Positions 1-7,988 of a stretch of 64,000 bases of DNA are shown here, piece by piece; position 1 is the stretch's first letter; the number at the start of each line of letters is the position of its first letter. The stretch is from Fen-1058 sp964398185 (GTDB lineage Bacteria; Chloroflexota; Anaerolineae; Fen-1058). Under the pieces are notes generated by a model, which ran no database searches, was not told the DNA's origin, and saw only the letters and a list, made by a program, of their open reading frames with translations. The DNA is taken from the NCBI GenBank assembly GCA_964398185.1, contig CAYNML010000026.1, positions 5,545 to 69,544 of the forward strand, written 5' to 3'. The translations under genes were made by a program, and so were the position numbers.

Positions 1-764
1 AGCCGAATGTGTTTCGCATGAAATTGCTGGGCGCAGAAGTGCGACCGGTGGACGCGGGCACGAAGACGTTGAAGGATGCCATCAACGAAGCGATCCGTGA
101 TTGGGTGACGAACGTCAACACGACACACTACTTGTTGGGATCGGCGCTGGGGCCACATCCGTACCCGACGGTGGTGCGCGATTTTCAAGCGATTATCGGG
201 CGTGAGGCGCGAACGCAAATCGTCGAGATGGCAGGACGACTGCCCGATGCGTGTATCGCGTGTGTGGGCGGCGGTTCAAATGCGATTGGGTTGTTTCATG
301 CGTTTCGTGACGATCGCGATGTGGAATTGATCGGCGTGGAGGCGGGCGGCGCGGGGATTGAGTCGGGCAAACACGCCGCGCGCTTTGCCGATCCGACGCT
401 GGGGCGGTTGGGCGTGCTGCATGGAACGAAGACGTTCGTGCTGCAAAACGCCGATGGGCAGATCGCGGAGACGCATTCGATTTCGGCGGGGCTGGATTAT
501 GCGGCGGTGGGGCCAGAGCATTCGTACTTGCGCGAGACCGGTCGGGCGCAGTACACCTACGCGACCGACGACGAAGCGTTGAACGCCTTTTCGATGCTGT
601 GCAAATTGGAAGGCATCATCCCCGCGCTGGAGTCATCACATGCGGTGGCGGAGGCCATCAAGCGCGCGCCCAAGATGCGAAAAGACCAGATCTTACTGGT
701 GAATTTGTCAGGACGTGGGGACAAAGATCTCGACACAGTGATGAAAGAAATGGCTGCCAGATAG
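1..764 (+). CDS. trpB: Tryptophan synthase beta chain, 5'-truncated by window edge
   Basis: The PLP-dependent beta subunit condenses indole with L-serine to give tryptophan. The reading frame is already open at base 3 (codons for Pro-Asn-Val-Phe-Arg-Met-Lys), so the N-terminal part, including the PLP lysine region, lies outside the window; about 253 codons remain of a family length near 400. The PLP phosphate-binding loop GGGSNAIG is encoded near 267-290. The frame ends at TAG 762-764. It is followed after a dispersed palindromic repeat by trpA, so trpBA form the end of a Trp operon. Confidence 0.96.
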   Translation, partial: PNVFRMKLLGAEVRPVDAGTKTLKDAINEAIRDWVTNVNTTHYLLGSALGPHPYPTVVRDFQAIIGREARTQIVEMAGRLPDACIACVGGGSNAIGLFHAFRDDRDVELIGVEAGGAGIESGKHAARFADPTLGRLGVLHGTKTFVLQNADGQIAETHSISAGLDYAAVGPEHSYLRETGRAQYTYATDDEALNAFSMLCKLEGIIPALESSHAVAEAIKRAPKMRKDQILLVNLSGRGDKDLDTVMKEMAAR

Positions 765-877
765 CGTCATTGCGAGCGCTTTCCGCGAAGCAATCTCAGC
801 GATCGTCAAGGAGGTTGCTTCGTCGCTGTCCTTCGACTTCGCTGCGCTCCGCTCAGGATGCGCTCCTCGCAATGACG
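765..877. repeat. Dispersed palindromic repeat (CATTGCGAG...CTCGCAATG family), copy 1
   Basis: An imperfect inverted repeat runs from CGTCATTGCGAG to CTCGCAATGACG, with internal AAGCAATCTC and GGTTGCTTCG arms. It fills the trpB-trpA spacer. Related copies occur at 18872-18980, 23639-23724 and, inside a gene, at 36714-36797. It looks like a REP-type element; no coding role is seen. Confidence 0.85.
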
Positions 878-890
878 GGTGGTTGGAATA

Positions 891-1706
891 ATGAGCGATC
901 AACAATCAGCACTCAATAACCAACATTCATTAGCGCGCATTGCTCAGCTGTTTGATAAAGGCCATGCGGCGTTGATGCCGTATTTTCCGTTGGGTTTTCC
1001 TGATGCGCCGATTTCACTAGATGTGATTACGGCGATGAGCGCGGCGGGCGCGGATGCGTTCGAGATCGGGTTGTCGTTTTCCGATCCGCTGGCCGATGGG
1101 CCGGTGATTCAGCACGCGACGCAGGTGGCGTTGGAGCAAGGTATCACGGTGAAACGATCGCTGGAGATGATCGCTGAACTCCGAGCGCGTGGCGTGAGAC
1201 AACCGCTTCTGGTGATGGGGTACATCAATCCGATCATGGCCTATGGCCTGGAGCGTTTCGTGGAAGATGCGGCCGCCGCTGGAGCCGATGGCTTCATCGT
1301 GCCCGATCTGCCGCCCGAAGAAGCGGACGAATTCGATCGGTTGTGCCGGGAACGCGGGCTGGGGCTGATCTATTTTCTCGCGCCGACCTCAACCGACGAT
1401 CGCGTAAGATTGGTGGCCGAGAAGGCGCAGAGCTTCATCTATCTGGTGTCGATTGCGGGCGTGACCGGCGCACGATCACAAGTCGCCAGTGGACTGAGCG
1501 AGTTTGTCGGGAGAATTCGACAAGCAACCTCGACGCCGATCGCAATCGGGTTTGGGGTGTCCACGCCGGAGCAGGCGGGCGAGGTGAGCCGCATCGCCGA
1601 TGGTGTCATCGTGGGATCGGCGTTGGTGCAGATCGTTGATCGGGCGGAGGATAAGCCGCAGGCCGCCGCGCAGTTCATCCGCGCATTGAAAGCCGGGATG
1701 CGGTAG
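891..1706 (+). CDS. trpA: Tryptophan synthase alpha chain
   Basis: TrpA cleaves indole-3-glycerol phosphate to indole, which is channelled to TrpB. The 271-aa TIM-barrel matches the usual length. Catalytic Glu58 and Asp69 lie in FEIGLSFSDPLADGP, and the phosphate/loop-6 region carries VTGARS. I use ATG 891; a GTG at 879 would add four residues from the preceding repeat. No good ribosome site is visible, and the first dozen codons (Gln/Asn/Ser-rich) resemble a short repeat word also seen reversed near 3425-3445, so the biological N-terminus is uncertain. Confidence 0.95.
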   Translation: MSDQQSALNNQHSLARIAQLFDKGHAALMPYFPLGFPDAPISLDVITAMSAAGADAFEIGLSFSDPLADGPVIQHATQVALEQGITVKRSLEMIAELRARGVRQPLLVMGYINPIMAYGLERFVEDAAAAGADGFIVPDLPPEEADEFDRLCRERGLGLIYFLAPTSTDDRVRLVAEKAQSFIYLVSIAGVTGARSQVASGLSEFVGRIRQATSTPIAIGFGVSTPEQAGEVSRIADGVIVGSALVQIVDRAEDKPQAAAQFIRALKAGMR

Positions 1707-1718
1707 CCCTCACCCTGG

Positions 1719-1739
1719 CCCTCTCCCAGCGGGAGAGGG
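1719..1739. terminator. Hairpin after trpA
   Basis: CCCTCTCCC and GGGAGAGGG form a perfect 9-bp stem around AGC directly after trpA. There is no U-run, so it may be a rho-assisted end or simply a dispersed CCCTC-type repeat. Confidence 0.5.
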
Positions 1740-1792
1740 CAGTTGGGCAAGCTTCACAAGCGATCGCGTGGGAGTTTCGTGCAGGCCGGGCA

Positions 1793-1822
1793 TTGACACG
1801 CTGTTGGACGGCGTGTTAAGAT
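1793..1822 (+). promoter_or_regulatory. Promoter of the chorismate mutase-DAHP synthase operon
   Basis: A consensus -35 TTGACA (1793-1798) is separated by 18 bp from TAAGAT (1817-1822). The predicted transcription start falls at about 1829, exactly at the leader-peptide ATG, so the leader mRNA would have essentially no 5' untranslated region. Confidence 0.75.
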
Positions 1823-1828
1823 GCGGGC

Positions 1829-1915
1829 ATGAAGCGTGTCTGTGGTCTGGCCTACTTTTACTTTTTTTACGCGACGGTGAAACATCCGCCGCTGTTTCGG
1901 CTTGGCAGACCTTAG
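1829..1915 (+). CDS. Phe/Tyr-rich attenuator leader peptide
   Basis: ATG 1829 opens a 28-codon frame ending at TAG 1913-1915. Residues 9-14 are YFYFFY (TAC TTT TAC TTT TTT TAC), and a further Phe lies at 23. It sits just behind a strong promoter and 22 nt before an intrinsic terminator, and the genes after it make chorismate-to-Tyr/Phe precursors. This is the layout of a ribosome-mediated attenuator such as E. coli pheL, so ribosome stalling at scarce Tyr/Phe-tRNA would permit read-through. Function is inferred from layout; the peptide itself matches no family I know. Confidence 0.8.
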   Translation: MKRVCGLAYFYFFYATVKHPPLFRLGRP

Positions 1916-1937
1916 ACAGCACGTCAGGGAATCCCAC

Positions 1938-1970
1938 AAGCGCGAGGCACCGGCCCCGCGCTTTTTCTTT
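1938..1970 (+). terminator. Attenuator terminator before aroH
   Basis: GCGCGAGG (1940-1947) pairs with CCCCGCGC (1954-1961) around CACCGG, with one A-C mismatch and two flanking A-T pairs, followed by TTTTTCTTT. It is an intrinsic terminator between the leader peptide and chorismate mutase, 15 nt upstream of its start codon. Confidence 0.8.
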
Positions 1971-1984
1971 GTCTGGAGGATGCC

Positions 1985-2374
1985 ATGATGCGCGAAACTC
2001 GCGTGCGAGGCGTGCGCGGCGCGACGACGGCGGAAGCCAATACGCGTGAAGCGATTCTGACAGCGACGAGCGAGTTGTTGCAGTTGATGATTGAGGCGAA
2101 CCGGATTGAAGCCGAGGATGTGGCGTCCGCGATCTTCACCACCACGATCGATCTGAATGCCGAGTATCCGGCGCTGGCGGCACGGGCGCTGGGCTGGCAC
2201 GATGTAGCGTTGATGTGCATGCACGAGATGAATGTGCCGCACGGCTTGAAGAGGTGTGTGCGGATTTTACTGCACTGGAATACGGCAGTCGCGCCGCAGG
2301 ACGTGAAGCACGTGTACATCAAAGGCGCGGTCAATCTGCGGCCCGATCGCGCTTTCAGCCTGAACGAACTGTAG
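1985..2374 (+). CDS. aroH: Chorismate mutase, AroH type
   Basis: Converts chorismate to prephenate at the Phe/Tyr branch point. The 129-aa monofunctional protein resembles Bacillus AroH: RGVRGATTAEA near the N-terminus with the active-site Arg, CMHEMNVPHGLKRCVRIL with the active-site Glu and Arg, and VKHVYIKGAVNLRPD with the Tyr and Arg. The GGAGG at 1975-1979 serves ATG 1985 or ATG 1988. It is the first structural gene behind the Phe/Tyr leader and attenuator. Confidence 0.96.
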   Translation: MMRETRVRGVRGATTAEANTREAILTATSELLQLMIEANRIEAEDVASAIFTTTIDLNAEYPALAARALGWHDVALMCMHEMNVPHGLKRCVRILLHWNTAVAPQDVKHVYIKGAVNLRPDRAFSLNEL

Positions 2375-2406
2375 CGCGAGTTACCAACTCGCGCCGGGAG
2401 GATAAC

Positions 2407-3417
2407 ATGGTGATTGTGATGCAGCATGGCGCCAGCGCCAAACAAATCTCGGCCATTGTGGCGCGCGTGGAAGCGCTGGGGTATCGTGCGCACCTGGTGC
2501 AGGGCGAAGAGCGCACCATCATCGGCGTGATCGGCGATGATCGCCCGATCGAGCGCACGGCGTTTGAAACGCTCGACGGGGTGGACAAGACGATCCCGAT
2601 TCTGAAACCGTTCAAGATGGCCTCGCGCGACATGCACCCGCAGGATACGCTCGTGTCGTTGGATGGTGTGAAGATCGGCGGCCCTATAATCGTGATCATG
2701 GCCGGGCCGTGTTCCGTCGAGACGCGCGAGCAGATCATCGAGACGGCCATCGCCGTGAAGGAAGCGGGCGCGCACGCCCTGCGCGGCGGCGCGTTCAAGC
2801 CCCGATCGTCCCCCTACAGTTTTCAAGGTCTCGGCGAAGAAGGATTGGAACTGCTGGCCGAAGCGCGGCAGGTGACGGGCCTACCCATCGTGACCGAAGT
2901 GATGTCGCCGGATCAAATCCCGCTGGTGATGCGCTATGCCGATATGCTGCAGATCGGCGCGCGGAACATGCAGAACTATTCATTGCTGCAAGCCGTGGGC
3001 AAGGCCAATCATCCGGTGCTGCTCAAGCGCGGCATGATGTCCACCATTGAAGAATTGCTGATGTCCGCCGAGTACATTTTGAGCAACGGCAATTCGCGCG
3101 TGGTCTTGTGCGAGCGCGGCATCCGCACCTTTGAGAAATACACCCGCAACACCACCGACATCAACGCGATTCCGGTGCTCAAGCAGCTGTCACACTTGCC
3201 GGTGGTGATCGATCCCTCGCACGGCACGGGCAAGTGGGAGTACGTCACGGCGGTGGCGCGGGCGGGCATCGCGGCGGGCGCGGACGGTTTGATTGTCGAA
3301 GTGCATCCGCATCCCGAAGAGGCGTGGTCAGATGGGGCGCAAAGTTTGAAGCCGGAGAAGTTCGCGCAGCTGGTTGTGGACATCAAGAAGGTCGCAGAAG
3401 CGGTGGGGCGGTGTTAG
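2407..3417 (+). CDS. aroF: DAHP synthase, type I-beta, copy 1
   Basis: 3-Deoxy-D-arabino-heptulosonate 7-phosphate synthase condenses PEP with erythrose 4-phosphate, the first shikimate step. The 336-aa protein has an N-terminal ferredoxin-like regulatory domain (about 1-75) and a TIM barrel, as in Thermotoga DAHPS. Metal-site Cys102 is in AGPCSVE, with DPSHGTGKWE and VEVHPHPEEAWSD further on. The start at 2407 is chosen because GGGAGG precedes it and the homologous N-terminus begins MVIVM; an upstream in-frame extension overlaps aroH. It is paired with a near-identical copy directly downstream. Confidence 0.95.
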   Translation: MVIVMQHGASAKQISAIVARVEALGYRAHLVQGEERTIIGVIGDDRPIERTAFETLDGVDKTIPILKPFKMASRDMHPQDTLVSLDGVKIGGPIIVIMAGPCSVETREQIIETAIAVKEAGAHALRGGAFKPRSSPYSFQGLGEEGLELLAEARQVTGLPIVTEVMSPDQIPLVMRYADMLQIGARNMQNYSLLQAVGKANHPVLLKRGMMSTIEELLMSAEYILSNGNSRVVLCERGIRTFEKYTRNTTDINAIPVLKQLSHLPVVIDPSHGTGKWEYVTAVARAGIAAGADGLIVEVHPHPEEAWSDGAQSLKPEKFAQLVVDIKKVAEAVGRC

Positions 3418-3455
3418 TTCAGTGCTGATTGTTGATTGTTGAATGGAGGCTTGCT

Positions 3456-4466
3456 ATGATTATCGTCATGAAGAAAAGCGCTAGCACCAAACAAGTTTCC
3501 GCGGTGGTGGCGCGCGTCGAGGCCGCCGGGTACCGGGTGCATCTATCGGCCGGAGAAGAGCGCACCATCATCGGCGTCATCGGTGATGATCGCCCGATCG
3601 ATCGCACGCACTTCGAAATGCTCGACGGCGTCGAGAAAACCGTGCCGATTCTGAAGCCGTTCAAGATGACTTCGCGCGACATGCACCCGCAGGATACGAT
3701 CGTGTCGTTGAACGGCGTGAAGATCGGCGGGCCGCCGATCGTCATCATGGCCGGGCCGTGTTCCGTCGAGACGCGCGAGCAGATCATCGAAACGGCGCAG
3801 GCCGTGAAGGAAGCGGGCGCACAAGTGCTGCGCGGCGGCGCGTTCAAACCGCGCTCATCACCCTATAGCTTTCAAGGTCTCGGTGAAGCCGGCCTCGAAA
3901 TGTTGGCCGAAGCGCGGCAGATCACGGGCCTGCCCGTTGTCACCGAAGTGATGGCGCCGGAACAGGTGCCGCTGGTGGCGCGCTATGCCGACATGCTGCA
4001 AATCGGCGCGCGCAACATGCAGAACTACGCCCTGCTGCAAGCCGTGGGCAAGGTCGAAACGCCGGTGCTGCTCAAGCGCGGCATGATGTCCACGATTGAA
4101 GAATTGTTGATGTCCGCCGAGTACATTCTCGCCAGTGGCAATCCGCGCGTGGCCCTGTGCGAGCGCGGCATTCGCACCTTTGAGAAATACACGCGCAACA
4201 CCACGGACATCAACGCGATTCCAGTGATCAAAGAGTTGTCGCACCTGCCGATCATTCTCGATCCCTCGCATGGCACGGGCAAGTGGGAGTATGTCACGGC
4301 GGTCGCGCGGGCGGGCATCGCCGCCGGGGCCGACGGTCTCATCGTCGAAGTGCATCCGCATCCCGAAGAAGCGTGGTCGGATGGCGCGCAGAGTTTGACG
4401 CCGGAGCGTTTCGCCAAATTGGTCACGCAAGTGCGCAAGATTGCGGAAGACGTGGAGCGCAGCTAG
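3456..4466 (+). CDS. aroF: DAHP synthase, type I-beta, copy 2
   Basis: Second copy of the first shikimate enzyme, also 336 aa and collinear with copy 1 without gaps, identical at most positions. The barrel active-site segments are nearly invariant, whereas differences cluster in the N-terminal ferredoxin-like domain, for example QHGASAKQIS against KKSASTKQVS. That suggests a tandem duplication in which feedback specificity may have diverged. ATG 3456 has GGAGG 7 nt upstream. The short spacer carries the word TGATTGTTGATTGTTGA that recurs elsewhere. Confidence 0.94.
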   Translation: MIIVMKKSASTKQVSAVVARVEAAGYRVHLSAGEERTIIGVIGDDRPIDRTHFEMLDGVEKTVPILKPFKMTSRDMHPQDTIVSLNGVKIGGPPIVIMAGPCSVETREQIIETAQAVKEAGAQVLRGGAFKPRSSPYSFQGLGEAGLEMLAEARQITGLPVVTEVMAPEQVPLVARYADMLQIGARNMQNYALLQAVGKVETPVLLKRGMMSTIEELLMSAEYILASGNPRVALCERGIRTFEKYTRNTTDINAIPVIKELSHLPIILDPSHGTGKWEYVTAVARAGIAAGADGLIVEVHPHPEEAWSDGAQSLTPERFAKLVTQVRKIAEDVERS

Positions 4467-4468
4467 AC

Positions 4469-5344
4469 ATGGAGCCGGGGTTTAAGACGCGACTCGGCGA
4501 TTGCCGTGTGGGCCTCATCGGCCTCGGCCTGATGGGCGGCTCGCTGGCGTTAGGGTTGAGCGAGGCGTGCCGATCGATCAGCGGGTACGATGTCGATCCC
4601 GGCGCGATCGATCAGGCGCTCGAGCGCGGGATCATCCACCGCCCGATCGATCTCCGCGGCGATCGAGTTGATGTGTTGATCCTCGCTGCGCCGGTGTCGG
4701 CCATTCTCGATTGGCTCGATCGCGCCCCGGCGGTTTTCTCCGGCGAATTTCACCTGATCGATCTCGGCTCGACCAAAACGCAGATCGTCGCGCGGATGCA
4801 GACGCTGCCCGATCGCATCAGCCCGCTCGGCGGCCATCCGATGTGCGGCAAAGAAACGTCGGGGTTGAGTGTGGCCGACGGGAATCTGTATCGCGGCTGT
4901 GCGTTCGCGCTGACACCGCTGGATCGCACGCAGCCCACCACTTTGGACCTCGCGCAAGAACTCGTCGGCGCCCTGCACGCCCGATCGTTGATCCTCGATC
5001 CGCAAGAACATGATCGCGCCGCCGCGGCGATCAGCCATTTGCCGTATCTCATGGCAGCAACGTTGATGGACGTCGTCATGCGGCTTGACGATGAGACAGC
5101 GTGGGCGCTGGCGGCCTCCGGTTTTCGTGACACGTCGCGGCTGGCCGCTTCCGATGTCACCATGCTGCTCGACATTCTGCGCTCCAATCGCGCCGAGGTG
5201 CTGCACGCGCTGCACAGCGCGCAGTCAGCGCTGCAAGAAACGATTGAACTGATCGAGCGTGAAGAGTGGGAAACATTGCGGGCAAAGTTGGAAGCAACGC
5301 GGGCGAAACGCGTGTGGTGGGAGAACGTAAAACGTAATGCGTGA
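4469..5344 (+). CDS. tyrA: Prephenate dehydrogenase
   Basis: Oxidatively decarboxylates prephenate to 4-hydroxyphenylpyruvate for tyrosine. The 291-aa protein has an N-terminal Rossmann motif VGLIGLGLMGGSLA (residues 14-27), the GGHPMCGKETSG motif typical of TyrA dehydrogenases and an all-alpha C-terminal half. It lacks a fused ACT or chorismate mutase domain. ATG 4469 begins two nt after the DAHP synthase stop, so translation is probably coupled. Confidence 0.94.
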   Translation: MEPGFKTRLGDCRVGLIGLGLMGGSLALGLSEACRSISGYDVDPGAIDQALERGIIHRPIDLRGDRVDVLILAAPVSAILDWLDRAPAVFSGEFHLIDLGSTKTQIVARMQTLPDRISPLGGHPMCGKETSGLSVADGNLYRGCAFALTPLDRTQPTTLDLAQELVGALHARSLILDPQEHDRAAAAISHLPYLMAATLMDVVMRLDDETAWALAASGFRDTSRLAASDVTMLLDILRSNRAEVLHALHSAQSALQETIELIEREEWETLRAKLEATRAKRVWWENVKRNA

Positions 5345-5390
5345 TGCGTAAAACGTAATTACGCTTTACGTTTCACGTTTTACGATTCCT
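5338..5390. repeat. Intergenic repeat rich in ACGTAAAACG words
   Basis: Iterations and inversions of CGTAAAACG/CGTTTTACG fill the tyrA-aroA spacer. Similar low-complexity words recur at 9529-9593, around 11218-11233, at 51510-51580 and before murI near 56022-56058. Confidence 0.65.
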
Positions 5391-5407
5391 TTGGAGTAAC
5401 GTCTTCT

Positions 5408-6709
5408 ATGAACTGGACTATTCAACCTGCCAGGCGACTTCACGGTGTTACCTCTATGCCCGGCGACAAATCGATCTCGCATCGCGCGCTGCTGCATGCG
5501 GCGCTGGCGCAGGGCACAAGCCGCATCGAGAATTTTCTGCACGCAGGCGTGACCGAAGCGATGATGCGCTGCGTGCGCGATCTGGGTGTCGAGATCGAGG
5601 TGGAACCTCCCGGAGGCTCCACAACCTCCGGGAGGTTGATCGTTCACGGCGGACAACTGCGCTCACCCACCGCGAATTTGGATTGCGGCAATTCCGGCGC
5701 GACGATCCGTATGTTGATGGGCGCGCTCGCCGGGCAGCGCGATCTCGTCGTGACGCTGGACGGCTCGGCGGGGCTGCGCCGCCGGCCGATGAAGCGCGTG
5801 GCCGAGCCGCTGCGCTTGATGGGCGCGGAACTTGGTGACACGCCGCCGTTGAGCATTCACGGCCAAGCATTGCACGGCATCGAGTACACCATGCCCGTCG
5901 CCAGCGCGCAGGTCAAGGCTGCCATTCTCCTCGCAGCCCTGCAAGCCCACGACCCGACGATCATCCACGAACCCGGTCCCTCGCGCGATCACTCCGAACG
6001 GCTGCTGCGATCGCTCGGCGTGGCGGTGGTGAATGACAACAACACAGTGATGCTCACTCCGCCCGAACAGCCTCTCGCGGCTTTCGATGCGACTGTTCCC
6101 GGCGATATTTCCTCAGCAGCGTTTGTCTTTGCCGCGGCGGCGCTTGTGCCCAATTCGGAAGTGACCGTGACGAACGTCGGCGTCAACGACACGCGCACCG
6201 GCATCCTCGATGCGCTGGTGGCGATGGGCGGCGATGTGTGTATCGCCAACGTGCGCGAAGTCAACGGCGAACCGATTGCAGACATCACGGCGAAGTCCAG
6301 CGAACTGCGCGGCATCACGGTGGATGGTGATCTGGTCGTGCGCATGATCGACGAGTTTCCGATCTTTGCGGTGCTGGCCTCACAGGCGCAGGGTGAGACG
6401 ATCGTGCGCGAGGCGGAAGAACTGCGCGTGAAGGAATCGGACCGCATCGGGTCGCTGGCGAGTGAGCTGCGGAAACTCGGCGTGCCGATCGAAGAGCGAC
6501 CGGATGGGTTTGTCATCGAGGGGCCGACACGGTTGCAGGGCGCGACGGTTGATTCGCACGGCGATCATCGTTTGGCGATGTCACTGGCCGTAGCAGGGTT
6601 GATCGCTGATGGCGAAACAATCGTGACGCGCGCCGAAGCGTATCGCGAATCGTTCCCGAACTTTGTCGACTTGATGCGGGGTCTGGGGGCGCGGCTGTCC
6701 GATGAATGA
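5408..6709 (+). CDS. aroA: 3-Phosphoshikimate 1-carboxyvinyltransferase (EPSP synthase)
   Basis: Transfers the enolpyruvyl group of PEP to shikimate 3-phosphate. The 433-aa protein shows PGDKSISHR (residues 19-27, with Lys21), GNSGATIRML, GLRRRPM, MIDEFPIFAVLA with the catalytic Asp, RVKESDRI and HGDHRLAMS. Residues 66-77 (EPPGGSTTSGRL) are encoded by a 13-bp-arm palindrome at 5604-5637 and look like an in-frame insertion in a surface loop. The likely ribosome site (TTTGGAG) is about 14 nt from the start. Confidence 0.96.
   Translation: MNWTIQPARRLHGVTSMPGDKSISHRALLHAALAQGTSRIENFLHAGVTEAMMRCVRDLGVEIEVEPPGGSTTSGRLIVHGGQLRSPTANLDCGNSGATIRMLMGALAGQRDLVVTLDGSAGLRRRPMKRVAEPLRLMGAELGDTPPLSIHGQALHGIEYTMPVASAQVKAAILLAALQAHDPTIIHEPGPSRDHSERLLRSLGVAVVNDNNTVMLTPPEQPLAAFDATVPGDISSAAFVFAAAALVPNSEVTVTNVGVNDTRTGILDALVAMGGDVCIANVREVNGEPIADITAKSSELRGITVDGDLVVRMIDEFPIFAVLASQAQGETIVREAEELRVKESDRIGSLASELRKLGVPIEERPDGFVIEGPTRLQGATVDSHGDHRLAMSLAVAGLIADGETIVTRAEAYRESFPNFVDLMRGLGARLSDE
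5604..5637. repeat. CCTCCGGGAGG-type palindrome inserted inside aroA
   Basis: AACCTCCCGGAGG (5604-5616) and CCTCCGGGAGGTT (5625-5637) are perfect 13-bp inverted arms around an 8-nt loop. The same motif forms hairpins at 40516-40548 and 50090-50123. It is in frame and adds about 11 residues to AroA. Confidence 0.85.
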
Positions 6710-6739
6710 ATTCATCGGCTGTCAGGCTAAACACGTTAA

Positions 6740-6788
6740 AACGTGTTTCAACACGTTTCCCATGCCAGCTGCCGAATTCATTCGGCAG
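6740..6788. repeat. Two-hairpin intergenic element, copy A
   Basis: Hairpin 1 is AACGTGTT-TC-AACACGTT (6740-6757); hairpin 2 is CTGCCGAAT-TC-ATTCGGCAG (6769-6788). They are linked by TTCCC plus a short spacer. The same arrangement with compensatory base changes lies at 11237-11285. It occupies the aroA-aroE junction. Confidence 0.8.
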
Positions 6789-6797
6789 GAGTAAGCG

Positions 6798-7601
6798 ATG
6801 CCAGCCACAGTTGGTTTAATTGGTTGGCCGGTGGAACACAGCCGTTCGCCGGCGATGCACAATGCGGCCTTTGCGGCGTTGGGCTTGAATTGGCGGTATA
6901 TCCTGCTGCCTACGCCACTCGATCAGTTGGCCGCCGTCGTCGCGCGGATTCGATCGGGTGAGCTGCAGGGCGCAAACGTGACGATTCCGCATAAGCAAGC
7001 GGTGATGCCCTGTCTCGACGAGATCGATCCAGCGGCACAGGCCGTGGGGGCCGTGAATACGATCGTGAAACAGGCCGATCGCTTAATCGGATTCAATACG
7101 GATACGCTAGGTTTCAAGCGTGCGCTGATCGAAACAAGCGTCGATGTTACCGATCGACCATGCGCGATATTGGGCGCAGGGGGATCGGCGCGGGCGGTGG
7201 TGTATGTGCTGCATGAATTAGGCGCACACATCACGGTGTATGCGCGCGATGTCGAAAAGGCGCGTGCGCTGCACGCGGACTGTCGTCCGCTGGGCGCGTT
7301 GACAGAGATTGATCCAGCGACGAAGTTGATCGTCAACACGACGCCGGTGGGACTGTCGCCGAACATCGATGCGTCACCGTGGCCCGACGATCTAGCGCTG
7401 CCGCAGCACGCATTGATTTTCGATCTGCTCAACAATCCGCCGCGCACGAAGTTGATGCAGCAGGCCGAGCGCGCGGGCTTGCGCGCCGTGAACGGGTGGA
7501 ATATGCTTGTCTATCAGGGCGCGGCGGCGTTTGCGAAGTGGACGGGCGTGGAGCCGCCGGTGGATGTGATGCGCGCCGCATTAGATTTGCCACGCGATTG
7601 A
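6798..7601 (+). CDS. aroE: Shikimate dehydrogenase
   Basis: NADPH-dependent reduction of 3-dehydroshikimate to shikimate. The 267-aa protein has the substrate serines in EHSRSPAMHN (Ser15, Ser17), catalytic Lys66 in NVTIPHK, Asp102 in FNTDTLGF and the nucleotide-binding GAGGSARAV. The repeat hairpin ends about 10 nt before the ATG, and its AGGAG end supplies the ribosome site. The last 21 bases overlap the antisense DUF5615-like gene. Confidence 0.95.
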   Translation: MPATVGLIGWPVEHSRSPAMHNAAFAALGLNWRYILLPTPLDQLAAVVARIRSGELQGANVTIPHKQAVMPCLDEIDPAAQAVGAVNTIVKQADRLIGFNTDTLGFKRALIETSVDVTDRPCAILGAGGSARAVVYVLHELGAHITVYARDVEKARALHADCRPLGALTEIDPATKLIVNTTPVGLSPNIDASPWPDDLALPQHALIFDLLNNPPRTKLMQQAERAGLRAVNGWNMLVYQGAAAFAKWTGVEPPVDVMRAALDLPRD

Positions 7602-7985
7602 GTGGAGGCGCCGATCGGCTTCGTAGAATTGAATCCGGCTGGTCGAAACGTGAATGACTTTTCCCATGCGCGCGGCTTTTGTCTTGAAGGCGGGTTGACG
7701 CAGCACCTGTTGAAGAATGCCGGGAACTTCGTGGGCGCGCTCTTTGGGCAGGGCGATGTTGATGATGGCGTAACTGCGGTGAGCCGGGCTTTTCTTCCAG
7801 AAGTCGGTGACGTTGATGGTGACGAAAGTCGGATGCGCAACGCCACGCAACAGCGCAGGAATGGCTTCGTCTTTGATCAGTGAGCCGGGGCGCAGCGCCA
7901 TGACTGGCACCACCTGCCCGGGATACCAGTGTGCCAGCGCCTGTAGGATGCGTCGATCACAGAGGTTTTCATCGATGACCAGCAT
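7581..7985 (-). CDS. DUF5615-like PIN-type protein (putative toxin)
   Basis: A 134-aa protein beginning MLVIDENLCDRRILQAL, with an early Asp-Glu pair and a later NVTDFW motif, as in the DUF5615/PIN-like family that often accompanies DUF433 proteins as a toxin-antitoxin-like pair. RNase activity is inferred from the PIN-like fold, not visible directly. It starts 3 nt after the DUF433 gene, and its 3' end overlaps the 3' end of aroE by 21 bp on the opposite strand. Confidence 0.72.
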   Translation of the reverse strand: MLVIDENLCDRRILQALAHWYPGQVVPVMALRPGSLIKDEAIPALLRGVAHPTFVTINVTDFWKKSPAHRSYAIINIALPKERAHEVPGILQQVLRQPAFKTKAARMGKVIHVSTSRIQFYEADRRLHSIAWQI

Positions 7986-7988
7986 GGC

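Noticed and set aside
879..890. GTG 879 as trpA start
   Set aside because: It would extend the protein into the palindromic repeat; ATG 891 already yields the family length.
2215..2406. N-terminal extension of DAHP synthase copy 1 into aroH
   Set aside because: Internal ATG 2407 has GGGAGG and aligns exactly with copy 2; the extension is aroH in another frame.
3858..4430. 190-codon minus-strand frame over the second DAHP synthase
   Set aside because: Its mirror is conserved in frame because of coding bias of the DAHP synthase; no start signals or motif.
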